DNA of 64,000 bases, taken from Paenibacillus sp. RUD330. Its GTDB lineage: Bacteria > Bacillota > Bacilli > Paenibacillales > Paenibacillaceae. Location: positions 2,048,501 through 2,112,500 of the forward strand of contig NZ_CP022655.2 in NCBI RefSeq assembly GCF_002243345.2. The letters are read 5' to 3'. The notes beneath the pieces were generated by a model. The model saw nothing but the letters and a program-made list of their open reading frames with translations. It did not search any database and had not been told where the DNA came from. Shown one piece after another: positions 17,110 to 25,600 of this stretch (position 1 is its first letter; every line of letters starts with the position of its first letter). A program made the translations under genes and the position numbers.

Positions 17110-17883
17110 ATGAGGCTGCTTGCCAGGGAACGGAGCGAGCATCAGGAGCTGTCGGTGTACGAAACGTCGAGCCTGTACGGGCGAATAGGGCGCTTCCGGA
17201 TCTTGCAGTTCTCGGACAGCTTGATCCAGGGAGCGCTGGATCTGAAGGATCCGTCCCGGATTCCGCTGGAATATCCACGCGCGTTGATGGCTCTCATGGA
17301 CAGGAGCGGCCGCGGGCCCGAACGCGCTTTCCTGATCGGGCACGGGATCGGAACGATAGCCAGGCACTATCCGGCGGGCTGCTTCACGGTCGCCGAGCTT
17401 GATTCCGCTGTGCTGGAGCTGAGCCGCCGCTATTTCGGCTACGGGCTCGACAACGTGCTGGTCGGTGACGGCCGCGAGCTGCTGGAGAAGCAAGGGGACG
17501 GAGAGTTCGACTTTATCGTCGTTGACGCCTTCGGCTCGGACGGGGTGCCGGCCGCATTGGGAACGGTGGAGTTTTTCGCGCTATGCCGCAGGAGGCTGCG
17601 CCCGGACGGAGCCGTGCTGCTCAACCTCGCGGGACAGGGAGGCAGAGATAAGCGGATAACGGCTGTCCACGCGGCTTTGCGGCACAGCTTCCCCTGTACG
17701 GAGGCTTACATGCTGATTGACGGACGAGCGGGAGAAGTCCGCAATGTCATTGTGGCAGGAAGCGCTGCGGCGCTTGAAGCGGGCGGGCTGGACAGATACG
17801 GATTCCGGCGGATCGAGGTGGAGGAAGGGCATCCGGCCCGGGACCGGAGGGGCGGAAAGGCAGCGGGAAAACAGCCGCAATAG
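17110..17883 (+). CDS. Spermidine synthase-like methyltransferase-fold protein
   Basis: The 257-residue Rossmann-fold protein resembles polyamine aminopropyltransferases. An N-terminal beta hairpin region (HQELSVYETSSLYGRIGRF, LQFSDSLIQGALDL) is followed by FLIGHGIGTIARHYP (cofactor loop), VAELDSAVLELSRRYFG, and FDFIVVDAFGSDGVPAAL in place of the usual D-x-x-D-P-x-G-P motif. The altered motif makes true aminopropyl transfer doubtful; methyl transfer or a degenerate function is possible. ATG 17110 is chosen for GGGAGGGG upstream; ATG 17104 and TTG 17089 are in frame. It stands alone before the haem operon. Confidence 0.7.
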   Translation: MRLLARERSEHQELSVYETSSLYGRIGRFRILQFSDSLIQGALDLKDPSRIPLEYPRALMALMDRSGRGPERAFLIGHGIGTIARHYPAGCFTVAELDSAVLELSRRYFGYGLDNVLVGDGRELLEKQGDGEFDFIVVDAFGSDGVPAALGTVEFFALCRRRLRPDGAVLLNLAGQGGRDKRITAVHAALRHSFPCTEAYMLIDGRAGEVRNVIVAGSAAALEAGGLDRYGFRRIEVEEGHPARDRRGGKAAGKQPQ

Positions 17884-17898
17884 CGAGGCTGAATGCGA

Positions 17899-17927
17899 AG
17901 AGGGACCGCGAGGTCTCTCTTTTTTCC
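17899..17927 (+). terminator. Terminator upstream of the haem operon
   Basis: Arms AGAGGGACC (17899-17907) and GGTCTCTCT (17912-17920, one G-T pair) are followed by a T-rich tract. It separates the spermidine synthase-like gene from the Fur-controlled promoter. Confidence 0.75.
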
Positions 17928-17935
17928 TTTTCTTA

Positions 17936-17964
17936 TTGACAATGATAATCGTTATCAATATTAT
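17936..17964 (+). promoter_or_regulatory. Fur-controlled sigma-A promoter with Fur box 1 in the spacer
   Basis: A consensus -35 TTGACA (17936-17941) and -10 TATTAT (17959-17964) are 17 bases apart. Bases 17938-17956 match the 19-bp Fur consensus at 17 of 19 positions by eye, with the core palindrome TGATAATCGTTATCA. Iron-bound Fur would sit on the promoter and shut the operon. Confidence 0.85.
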
Positions 17965-17976
17965 AGGGTAGTAATT

Positions 17977-17995
17977 GATATTGATTCTCATTATT
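17977..17995 (+). promoter_or_regulatory. Second candidate Fur box
   Basis: GATATTGATTCTCATTATT matches the Fur consensus at about 15 of 19 positions and lies just downstream of the promoter, before the ribosome binding site of the binding-protein gene. Confidence 0.6.
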
Positions 17996-18012
17996 AATCA
18001 GGAGGGGTTTTC

Positions 18013-19287
18013 ATGTTTTATACAAAATGGGTTCTGGCAACGGCTGCTTCGGCGCTGCTTCTATCGGCCGGAGCCGGAATTGCGGCACCCGCTCAAGCAT
18101 CCGCGGCGCCTGCCGCCATCAAGGTGGCTCTGGACGGCAAGCAGCTCAGCCTGGACGCAAGTCCGATCATTACGAGCGGCAGGACTCTGGTGCCGTACAG
18201 CGCGATCGTCAAATCTCTCGGAGGAAGCGCGCAGTGGGACGCCTCGTCCAAGACCGTCACGGCTTCCGGCAGCGGCGTGAACGTCAAGCTGACCGCCGGC
18301 TCCTCCACCGCGTACATAAACGGCTCGAAGGTGGCTCTCGACGCCGCTCCTGTCATCCGGAACGGACGCACGTTCGTGCCGCTCCGTCTGCTGTCCGAGG
18401 CATTCGGCAAGTGGGTGAGCTGGAATCAAGGCAGCCGCACGGTCGCCATCAACAGCACCTTGACGCTCAATACGAGCACGGGCAGCCTCACGCTGAAGGC
18501 CAAGCCGAAGCGGATCGTCACCCTATCGTCAGCGGATACGGAGATGATCTACGCGCTGGGCGGAACCGTAGTCGGACGTCCGACCGCGCTCGGCAGCGTC
18601 AATCCTCCGGCAGCGGCATCGGCCGTCGAAGTCGGCAGCGCGCACGGCATTCTCTTCGAGAAGCTGGCTTCGGTGAAGCCCGATCTCGTCATCGCCAGCC
18701 CTGCGCTGAAAAGCCAGCAGGCGACGATCGAGAAGCTTGGCGCTCAGGTGCTGTTCAATTCGCAAAACACCTTCGAGGACATCAAAGCTTCCGTTCGCCT
18801 CTATGGCAAGCTGCTCGGCAAAGAAAGCAAAGCGGAGGAAATCACGGCTGGCATGGACAAATCCGTCGGCAGCCTGAAAAAACCGGCATCCAAGCCGAAA
18901 ACGCTGATCGTGTACGGCGCTCCCGGCAGCTTTGTCGTCGCCCTGCCGACGAGCTATCCCGGCAGCTTCCTGGAGCTTGCGGGCGGAGAGAACGTCGCCT
19001 CCAAATTCCCTAAAATGGACACGATGCCCCAGTACGCTGAGCTGAGCATGGAGCGCATCATCGCTTCCAATCCGGAGCTGATCCTGCTGATCACGCATGG
19101 CGACGCCGCTGAGGTCAAAGCAAGCTTCAAGAAGCAATTCGAAGGCAATGCGGCCTGGAAGTCGCTTCCAGCCGTGAAGAACGACCGCTTCGAGGTGCTG
19201 CCTCAGGATCTGTTCGCAGCCAACCCAGGCATCCGCGCGCCTAAAGCGATCGAGACCATCAACAATCTGCTTCTGCAGGTAGACTGA
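18013..19287 (+). CDS. IsdE-like haem-binding ABC substrate-binding protein with N-terminal copper-amine-oxidase-N domain
   Basis: The 424-residue exported protein has a signal peptide (residues 1-30, AxA-type end AQA) and no lipobox cysteine. Residues 35-147 form a copper-amine-oxidase N-terminal-like domain with twin GRTLVPYSAI / GRTFVPLRLLSEAFG repeats. Residues 165-424 form a class III binding protein. Its C-lobe (APGSFVVALPTSY, AGGENVAS, THGDAAEVKASFKKQF, LPAVKN) follows S. aureus IsdE closely as I recall it, including the haem-ligand histidine (H362). The partner ligand Met78 of IsdE appears replaced by H211 in VGSAHGIL. It is the first gene of a Fur-controlled operon and overlaps the permease by one base. 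The haem ligand assignment is inference. Confidence 0.8.
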   Translation: MFYTKWVLATAASALLLSAGAGIAAPAQASAAPAAIKVALDGKQLSLDASPIITSGRTLVPYSAIVKSLGGSAQWDASSKTVTASGSGVNVKLTAGSSTAYINGSKVALDAAPVIRNGRTFVPLRLLSEAFGKWVSWNQGSRTVAINSTLTLNTSTGSLTLKAKPKRIVTLSSADTEMIYALGGTVVGRPTALGSVNPPAAASAVEVGSAHGILFEKLASVKPDLVIASPALKSQQATIEKLGAQVLFNSQNTFEDIKASVRLYGKLLGKESKAEEITAGMDKSVGSLKKPASKPKTLIVYGAPGSFVVALPTSYPGSFLELAGGENVASKFPKMDTMPQYAELSMERIIASNPELILLITHGDAAEVKASFKKQFEGNAAWKSLPAVKNDRFEVLPQDLFAANPGIRAPKAIETINNLLLQVD

Positions 19288-20315
19288 TGGCCGCGGTGTT
19301 GACTCCGGGAGAGCTTAGGCGCTCCCGGAACCCCGCTTGGGCGCGGAATACCGCCGTGCTCAGCGCTGTCTCCGCATTGCTGGTCTTGGCCGCGCTGTCC
19401 GGACTGGTGATCGGCGCCATCCATATTCCCGTCCGGGAGGTATGGAGCGTGCTGCTTCATCCGACGGATACGGAAGCCTATCAGATCGTATGGAACTTGA
19501 GGCTGCCGAGAGTTCTGACCGGAATCATGGTCGGCTGCTGCCTCGGAACGGCAGGAGCCTTGCTTCAGGGGGTGTTTCGGAATCCGCTTGCCGACCCCGG
19601 CATCATCGGCGTCTCCTCCGGCGGCGGACTGGCTGCAATCGCCATCATGATTCTATTTCCGGCACAGATCGCGCTGCTGCCTGCCGCCGCTTTCCTCGGC
19701 GCGCTGGCCGCATCCGCCGTCGTTTACGTGCTGGCCTGGAAGGGAGGAGCTTCTCCGGTGAGGCTGATTCTGGCCGGAGTAGCCGTCAATTCCCTGCTTG
19801 GAGCGGCGATGTCGGCCATGATGATCCTCAACAGTGAAAAGGTGCAGTCCGTGCTGCCCTGGATGTCGGGCAGTCTGAATGGCAGAAGCTGGCCCCATGT
19901 CGACACGCTGTTCCCTTATGCGCTGATCGGCATCGCGGCGGCGATGATGCTGATCAAGCCCGCCAACCTGCTGGCGCTCGGAGACGATGCCGCCAAGCTG
20001 CTCGGCGTCCGCGTCGAAGTGTACCGGCTGCTGATCGTGGCTTGCGCGGCCTTCCTTGCCGGCGCCGCCATCAGCACGGCCGGCATGGTCGGCTTCGTCG
20101 GCCTCGTCGTGCCGCATATCGCACGTCTGCTCATCGGCAGCGACTACCGAATTCTGCTGCCTGTATCCGCGATCGGCGGCGCCGCTCTCGTCACTCTGGC
20201 GGATACGGCCGCGCGCAGCTGGTTCGATCCGATCGAGTTCCCGGTCGGCATCCTGCTGGCGCTGCTCGGAGGTCCATTCTTCCTCTATCTGCTGCGCAAG
20301 GGGGCGAAACGATGA
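19287..20315 (+). CDS. FecCD-family haem/siderophore ABC permease
   Basis: The 342-residue integral membrane protein has about ten hydrophobic segments and the FecCD/BtuC signatures: LRLPRVLTGIMVGCCLGTAGA, GVFRNPLADPGIIGVSSGG, a coupling region around LGDDAAKLLGV, and GFVGLVVPHIARLLIGSDYR. It would form the homodimeric channel that takes haem from the upstream binding protein, matching IsdF. Its ATG shares one base with the TGA of the binding-protein gene and its own stop overlaps the ATPase start by 4 bases, so all three are translationally coupled. Confidence 0.9.
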   Translation: MAAVLTPGELRRSRNPAWARNTAVLSAVSALLVLAALSGLVIGAIHIPVREVWSVLLHPTDTEAYQIVWNLRLPRVLTGIMVGCCLGTAGALLQGVFRNPLADPGIIGVSSGGGLAAIAIMILFPAQIALLPAAAFLGALAASAVVYVLAWKGGASPVRLILAGVAVNSLLGAAMSAMMILNSEKVQSVLPWMSGSLNGRSWPHVDTLFPYALIGIAAAMMLIKPANLLALGDDAAKLLGVRVEVYRLLIVACAAFLAGAAISTAGMVGFVGLVVPHIARLLIGSDYRILLPVSAIGGAALVTLADTAARSWFDPIEFPVGILLALLGGPFFLYLLRKGAKR

Positions 20316-21103
20316 ATGTAATCCTAAGCCGCGGACTGAGCTACGGATACCGGAGCGAGCCGGCCGTCGACGCTGTCGACTTCGAGATCCGGACGGGGGA
20401 ATGGCTCGGCATCGTCGGGCCTAACGGATCCGGCAAGTCGACTGTGCTGCGCATGCTGGCCAGGCTCGTCAAGCCTCATGGAGGCAGCGTGCTGCTGGAC
20501 GGCGCCGACTTGGCTTCCCTGAATCCGAAGGAGACGGCCCGCAAGCTGTCGATGCTGGCGCAGAATCAGGACGCATCGCTTGACATCACGGTCCGGGAGC
20601 TGGTCAAGAAAGGCCGGCATCCGCATCTGAAGTGGTTCCAGGACGGAAGCTCGTCCTCTCATGAGGAGATCGTCGACTGGGCGATCGCGGCCGCTTCGCT
20701 GCAGGAGCTGCAGCACCGGCCGCTTCCGGCCTTGTCGGGCGGAGAGCGCCAGCGTGCCTGGCTGGCGATGGCGCTCTGCCAGACGCCGGATATATTGCTG
20801 CTGGATGAACCCGGCACCTATCTGGACATCGCCCATCAGCTTGAACTGATGGAGCTGGTGCGCAAGCTGAACAAGGAAAGAGGCACGACAGTCGTCATGG
20901 TGCTGCATGATCTCAATCAGGCGGCGCGTTATTGCGACCGTCTGCTGGCGGTGAAGAAAGGGAAGATCGCCGCGGAGGGGACTCCCGGCGAGCTGTTCCG
21001 GGAAGAGTTTTTCCGCGATGTATTCGGAGTTTCCGGACGGATCCGCAGCGAAGACGGGATTCCCAGCTTCCAGCCGGTGCGGACGGTCAGGCAAGAGGCA
21101 TGA
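20312..21103 (+). CDS. ABC transporter ATPase of the haem importer
   Basis: The 263-residue ATPase has Walker A GPNGSGKST, the Q-loop LAQNQ, the signature ALSGGERQRAWLAMAL, Walker B ILLLDEPGTYLDI and the H-loop VLHDLNQA. It is of the FepC/FhuC type that energises FecCD permeases. ATG 20312 overlaps the permease stop (ATGA), which sets the start; the frame is open further upstream only because of the shared GC-rich sequence. Together with the two preceding genes it makes a complete importer. Confidence 0.93.
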   Translation: MNVILSRGLSYGYRSEPAVDAVDFEIRTGEWLGIVGPNGSGKSTVLRMLARLVKPHGGSVLLDGADLASLNPKETARKLSMLAQNQDASLDITVRELVKKGRHPHLKWFQDGSSSSHEEIVDWAIAAASLQELQHRPLPALSGGERQRAWLAMALCQTPDILLLDEPGTYLDIAHQLELMELVRKLNKERGTTVVMVLHDLNQAARYCDRLLAVKKGKIAAEGTPGELFREEFFRDVFGVSGRIRSEDGIPSFQPVRTVRQEA

Positions 21104-21161
21104 CGGCTAGCGGCTCGAACGCCGCTATGCATGGATATTCACTAAATTGGAGGAGTCTTAG

Positions 21162-22052
21162 ATGAAGGAACCGGCATTGGATCCATCCCTGGTAAGAGCG
21201 TTTGTCGCCTCGGCGCATGGCGAGTTTGAGCAGGTGAAGGCACTGCTTGAGCAGGAGCCGAACCTGCTGCATGCCGCGATGAATTGGGGCGGAGGCGATT
21301 GGGAGACGGCGGTCGGAGCCGCTGCCCATACCGGAAGGAGAGACATTCTGGAGTGGCTGCTGGAAAAGGGAGCGCGGATCGATTTGTTCGCGGCGGCCAT
21401 GCTGGGCGAGCTGGCGCTCGTCAAGGCGGCATTGGAGAGATATCCGGCGCAGCTGCATGCGGCAGGCCCGCATGGCATCACGCTTCTGCAGCATGCGCTG
21501 ATGGGCGGAGAGCAGGCTTCGGCGACGGCAGGCTACCTGAAATCCCTATTGCAATCGTCCGAAGAGACGGAAGCGGAAGCAGGAGCCATTCTTGTCGAAA
21601 ATCTGATCAAGGTGAAAGCTGGGTTCGGAGAGGCTGTTCTCGAACGCTTCGCCAAGCCGAAGCAGGTACATACGTTCAAAGGATTCATCCGCATGGATGT
21701 GCTGCACGGGAAATCTCCGGATGGAGACGAGGAGATCCGCGTATGCACGACATGGGAGAGCAAGGCGGATTTCGAGGCTTGGGCGTCCAGCGACTCCTTC
21801 CGCGGCGCGCATGCGCGCCGGAACGGAGAATCCGGTGGCGGAGAGCCGGCTCCGGCCCACGGCCACTCCAACGGCCGAGCTGACGGCCAAGCCGGTGGTC
21901 AAGCCCGCGGCCATGTCCACAGCCAATCTCACGGACAGGGAGCAGCACATGGATTGGCAGCTCCAGGTCCGGTAATCGGCAATAAAGTGACGATCTACCG
22001 GGTGGTGGCTTCCCATCTGCCTGCGGCAGCAGCTGCAGATGCTTCAGCCTGA
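21162..22052 (+). CDS. Ankyrin-repeat and IsdG-type haem oxygenase fusion with His/Gly-rich insertion
   Basis: The 296-residue cytoplasmic protein has ankyrin-like helix pairs in residues 10-130 (HGEFEQVKALLEQEP, HTGRRDILEWLLEKGARID, HGITLLQHALMGG). Residues 142-285 are an IsdG/HmoA-type antibiotic-biosynthesis-monooxygenase fold. The catalytic triad of IsdG (N7, W67, H77) aligns with N147, W207 and H217, with identical spacings of 60 and 10. The GNKVTIY strand that ends IsdG follows, but after an extra stretch of about 40 residues (221-270) rich in Gly, Ala, Gln and six His. It would open imported haem and release iron. The start has TTGGAGGAG upstream, 58 bases after the ATPase. The fusion is unusual; partner or target of the ankyrin part unknown. 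Confidence 0.8.
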   Translation: MKEPALDPSLVRAFVASAHGEFEQVKALLEQEPNLLHAAMNWGGGDWETAVGAAAHTGRRDILEWLLEKGARIDLFAAAMLGELALVKAALERYPAQLHAAGPHGITLLQHALMGGEQASATAGYLKSLLQSSEETEAEAGAILVENLIKVKAGFGEAVLERFAKPKQVHTFKGFIRMDVLHGKSPDGDEEIRVCTTWESKADFEAWASSDSFRGAHARRNGESGGGEPAPAHGHSNGRADGQAGGQARGHVHSQSHGQGAAHGLAAPGPVIGNKVTIYRVVASHLPAAAAADASA

Positions 22053-22073
22053 GCCCGATCGAGGCCAGGACGC

Positions 22074-22113
22074 AAAAAAACAGACGCGGATTCCGATCCG
22101 CGTCTGTTTTTTG
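22074..22113. terminator. Bidirectional terminator closing the haem operon
   Basis: A 14-bp-plus stem (AGACGCGGAT / ATCCGCGTCT core) with a 4-base loop and A/T runs on both sides serves the oxygenase gene and the leftward Xre gene. Confidence 0.9.
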
Positions 22114-22116
22114 CTG

Positions 22117-22452
22117 TTACTTGTCTTCTTTATACTGGATGATCGGCCGGATGACCTGCGAGATCAACCTGATTTTCTCGGGGGAGCAGCCTTCGAGCAT
22201 ATCCATGATCTCATGGCGGAGAAAATCCTGCGAGCTGCTGTTGGCTCCGCTGAGCAGATATTCCGGAGTTTCCTCCAGGACGACGCAAAGCTCGGATAGT
22301 CGGTCTAGATTGAGCGGGGTTTTGCCGCGTTCGATTTTGCTTATGTAAGCATTCGATACATCCAGATGCTCGGCAAGAGCCTCTTGGGTCATCCCCTTCT
22401 GCTCACGGGCTTTCTTGATGCGCTTGCCAATAATCGAGTAGTCATATGCCAC
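22117..22452 (-). CDS. Xre-family transcriptional regulator
   Basis: The 111-residue protein has an N-terminal Cro/C1 helix-turn-helix (IGKRIKKAREQKGMTQEAL, AEHLDVSNAYISKIERG, residues 8-60) and a short C-terminal helical part (EIMDMLEGCSPEKIRLISQVI) typical of SinR-like regulators that dimerise through a C-terminal helix pair. The start is a GTG at 22452 with AGGGTGATGG upstream. It is monocistronic and convergent with the haem operon. No evidence links it to haem control. Target genes are unknown. Confidence 0.88.
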   Translation of the reverse strand: MAYDYSIIGKRIKKAREQKGMTQEALAEHLDVSNAYISKIERGKTPLNLDRLSELCVVLEETPEYLLSGANSSSQDFLRHEIMDMLEGCSPEKIRLISQVIRPIIQYKEDK

Positions 22453-22698
22453 TATTCCATCACCCTACCAAACTATAACAACCTTTGAAACGGTCTTACA
22501 TGTATCCCGATTCCAACTGAACCTATCGCTCAATCCATGTCGGAATGGGGGCTGCCCGGGATAGGCATGCCTTCCTGAATGCGCGATATTTCGGAACGGC
22601 CAAATGAAAATCCCCTGTGCAAGCTCCGCCCGGGCTGTGCTGAATGCCGGCGAGCGGAGCTTTGCATAGGGGATTGCATGGATAAGGATCATTCGCTG
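22453..22698. other. Intergenic region between Xre and hybrid kinase genes
   Basis: It holds the Xre promoter region and a large stem-loop (22609-22675). A short leftward frame (22465-22692) lacks a ribosome binding site and is probably noise. Confidence 0.5.
22609..22675 (-). terminator. Large stem-loop terminator of the hybrid histidine kinase gene
   Basis: Arms of about 21 bases (22609-22629 and 22654-22675, with one bulge and one mismatch) enclose a loop that contains CCGG repeats. On the minus strand the stem is followed by TTTTC. It lies 24 bases past the kinase stop codon. Confidence 0.65.
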
Positions 22699-25600
22699 TT
22701 ACCCGTCGCTGGAACGTGAGCCGATCTCGCCTGCCGCCAGACGGCCGAGCACGCGGGCGACCTCGGCGGCGAACACCGGCTTGCTGATGAAGTCGTCCAT
22801 GCCCGCATCGGCGCAGATCCTCTTGTCGGATTCCTGGGCGAAGGCGGTCACGGCTGCGATGGCCGGCTGCCTGCCGAGGGGCAGCCGGCGGCGGATGGCG
22901 GAGGCCGCTTCAAGGCCGTCCATGACCGGCATCTGCAAATCCATGAATACGATATCGTACCTTTGGCGTTCCAGGATGGACAACGCTTCGGCGCCGTTGC
23001 CCGCCGTATCGGCAAGGCAGCCCATCTTGGACAGAATCGTCTTCAGCAGCGACCTGTTGACGGAGTTGTCGTCGACCACGAGAGCCTTGATGCCGGGATA
23101 GGAGTTCGAGGCCTGAGGCAGCTCCGGATGAGACGCTCCGGAATGTTCCGGATGCAAGAGCTCGCATTCCTCCGCCCGAGGGAGCGCGAAGCGGAGAACG
23201 AAGCTGAACACCGAGCCTTCGTCTTGAACGCTCTCGACACCGATGGATCCGCTCATCAGCTCCACGAGCTTGCGGCAGATCGCAAGTCCAAGCCCCGTTC
23301 CCCCGTATTTGCGGTTGATTGCCGGATGCAGCTGGGAGAACGATTGGAACAGCAGGCTCTGCTTGTCCAGCGGGATGCCGATCCCGGTATCCCTGACGCT
23401 GAATTCCACGATGCAGGAAGCATGATCGAAAGCTTGCAGCGAAGCCGACACTTTGACGCAGCCTTCGTCGGTGAATTTGACGGCGTTGCCGATCAGATTG
23501 GCGAGCACCTGGCGGATCCGTCCCGAATCGCCGATGACGAGAGACGGCAATTCGGCAGGGAGGCCGAGCTCAAGCGAGATGCCCTTGGCCCGCGCGCTGG
23601 CGCGGAACAGCTCCGCTATGTCCGCTACGGTCTCCCGGATCTGGAACGGCTCCAGATCCAGCTCCATCTTGCCGGCTTCGATCTTGCTGAAGTCCAGCAC
23701 CTCGTTGAGAATGCGCAGAAGCGCATCGCCGCTCTCGATGATGGTTTGCGCATATCCGATCTGCTCCTCGTCCAGCTCCGTGCTGGCGAGTAGATCGGCC
23801 ATGCCCATGATGCCGTTCATCGGCGTCCGCAGCTCATGGCTCATGATGGCAAGGAACTCCGATTTGGCCCGGTCGGCCTCTTCCGCCGATTCCTTGGCGC
23901 GGATGATTTCCTTTTCCCCGGTAATATCGCGGAAGACGATGACGGAGCCTTTATGCTCGCCGCGGTCGAGGATCGGTGTGACGCTGCATTCGGCAAGGAA
24001 GCTGGAGCCGTCCCGGCGCCACAGCACCGTCTCCTGGCTGCGGTAGGGCTGGCCGCCCCGGATCGCCTGGTGGATCGGGGAGTGCTCGCTGCGATACGGA
24101 GTGCCGTCGGCCCTCGTCTGCTCGATCATGTCGAGGTAGGACCTGCCGGCGATGTCGGTGTGGCTCAGCCCGAGCATGGCGGCGGCGGCCGGATTCATGA
24201 ATACCGAGGCTCCGTCCACATCCACGCCCAGTATCCCCTCGGAGACGGCGTTGAGGATCAGCGTGTATTGATAGCCGAGCTTCTCGATCTGCTCCAGATG
24301 GCGCTTCCGCTCGGTGATGTCCTGGGACAGCCCGTAGACGCCGACGACCTCGCCATCCACGATGATGGGAATGTTGATGGTGTTGATCTCTAGCTCATGG
24401 CCTTCCTTGTGGCGTATCTTCAGATCGTACGATTGGGGCGCTCCTTGGCAGGCCAAGCCGAAGTGGTGCAGAGTCTTGTCCAAATATTCTTCCGGCACGA
24501 GCGGCCCCCAATAGCTGCCGATGAGCTCTTCCATCGAGTAGCCGGTCAGCTTTTCGAGGTTGGCGTTGGCCGTCAGATAATCTCCCTGCAGATTCATGGA
24601 ATATACGGCCTGCGGACTGTTTTCGAACAAGGACTTGTATTGCTGCTCGCTTTCCTGCAGACGCTTCTCCAGAAGCTTCTGCTCGGTGACATCCTGCACG
24701 AAGCCGGTATAATGGTACGGCCGTCCGGACTCGTCCACCCGAGGGACGCATTGGGAGTAGACGTAGCGGATCGAACCGTCCGGCAGCGATACGGGATATT
24801 CCCATTCCCGGGACGTGCCGGGATTGCCGGCGCCGAGGCGGAGAAACTGCTTGATGTCCTCGGAGGCGTCGGATTCGATGTTGAGCGCATCGATGATGGC
24901 GTCGCTTGCTGGCGCCGACAACGGCAGCCTGCCTTCGTACATCGCCCGGGTTTCCTCGGAGAACGACATCTGGTTGGAAATGACATCCCATTGCCAGGCT
25001 CCGATTCGCGCCATGTCGAATACGGTCTGAAGCATCTCCTCATAGCGCTTCATGGCCGACACATCCCGCGCGTAAGTCAGGATGCGCTGCCTCCCATCGG
25101 GCAGGTCGAGAACCTTGAAGTAGGACTCCATCCAGATGAAGCGCCCGTCCTTGTGCCGGGTCCGGCGCACGAAGCTGCGGTCCACGTCGAACATGTCCCC
25201 GTTGGCCATCTCCCGGGCTTCCCGCTCGTGGTAGAACTCCCTGCGGTTGCGTCCGATCATCTCATGGACCTCGTAACCGAGGATTTCCTTGCAGGAAGGG
25301 GCGATATACAGAATCGTTCCGTCCGGCGTGCTGCAGCTCACGAGATCCCGGGTATTCTCGACGATCAGCTCGTACAGATCCTCGTCGAGGGAGATCGGGA
25401 ATTCCTGCAGGGAATCGGGAAAGGCTTGGACCATGATGACCTCATGGCGATCCTCCTCGAGCAGGGTGAGCAGGCAATCGACCATGATGGCGGCGCCGTC
25501 GGCCTTCAGAAGAGTCAGCCCGTGCCGCAAAGGGGATTCGGCCTTGAGCAGCCGCTGGAGGCTGCCCGGATCATCGCCGCCTCCGATGGCGGGGCCTGGA

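Noticed and set aside
18013-18110. Lipoprotein signal on the haem-binding protein
   Set aside because: There is no Cys in or after the hydrophobic segment; the end of the signal is Ala-rich and fits signal peptidase I.
22465-22692. A 75-codon leftward ORF between the Xre and kinase genes
   Set aside because: It covers a terminator-like hairpin and promoter sequence, has no ribosome binding site and no recognisable features.
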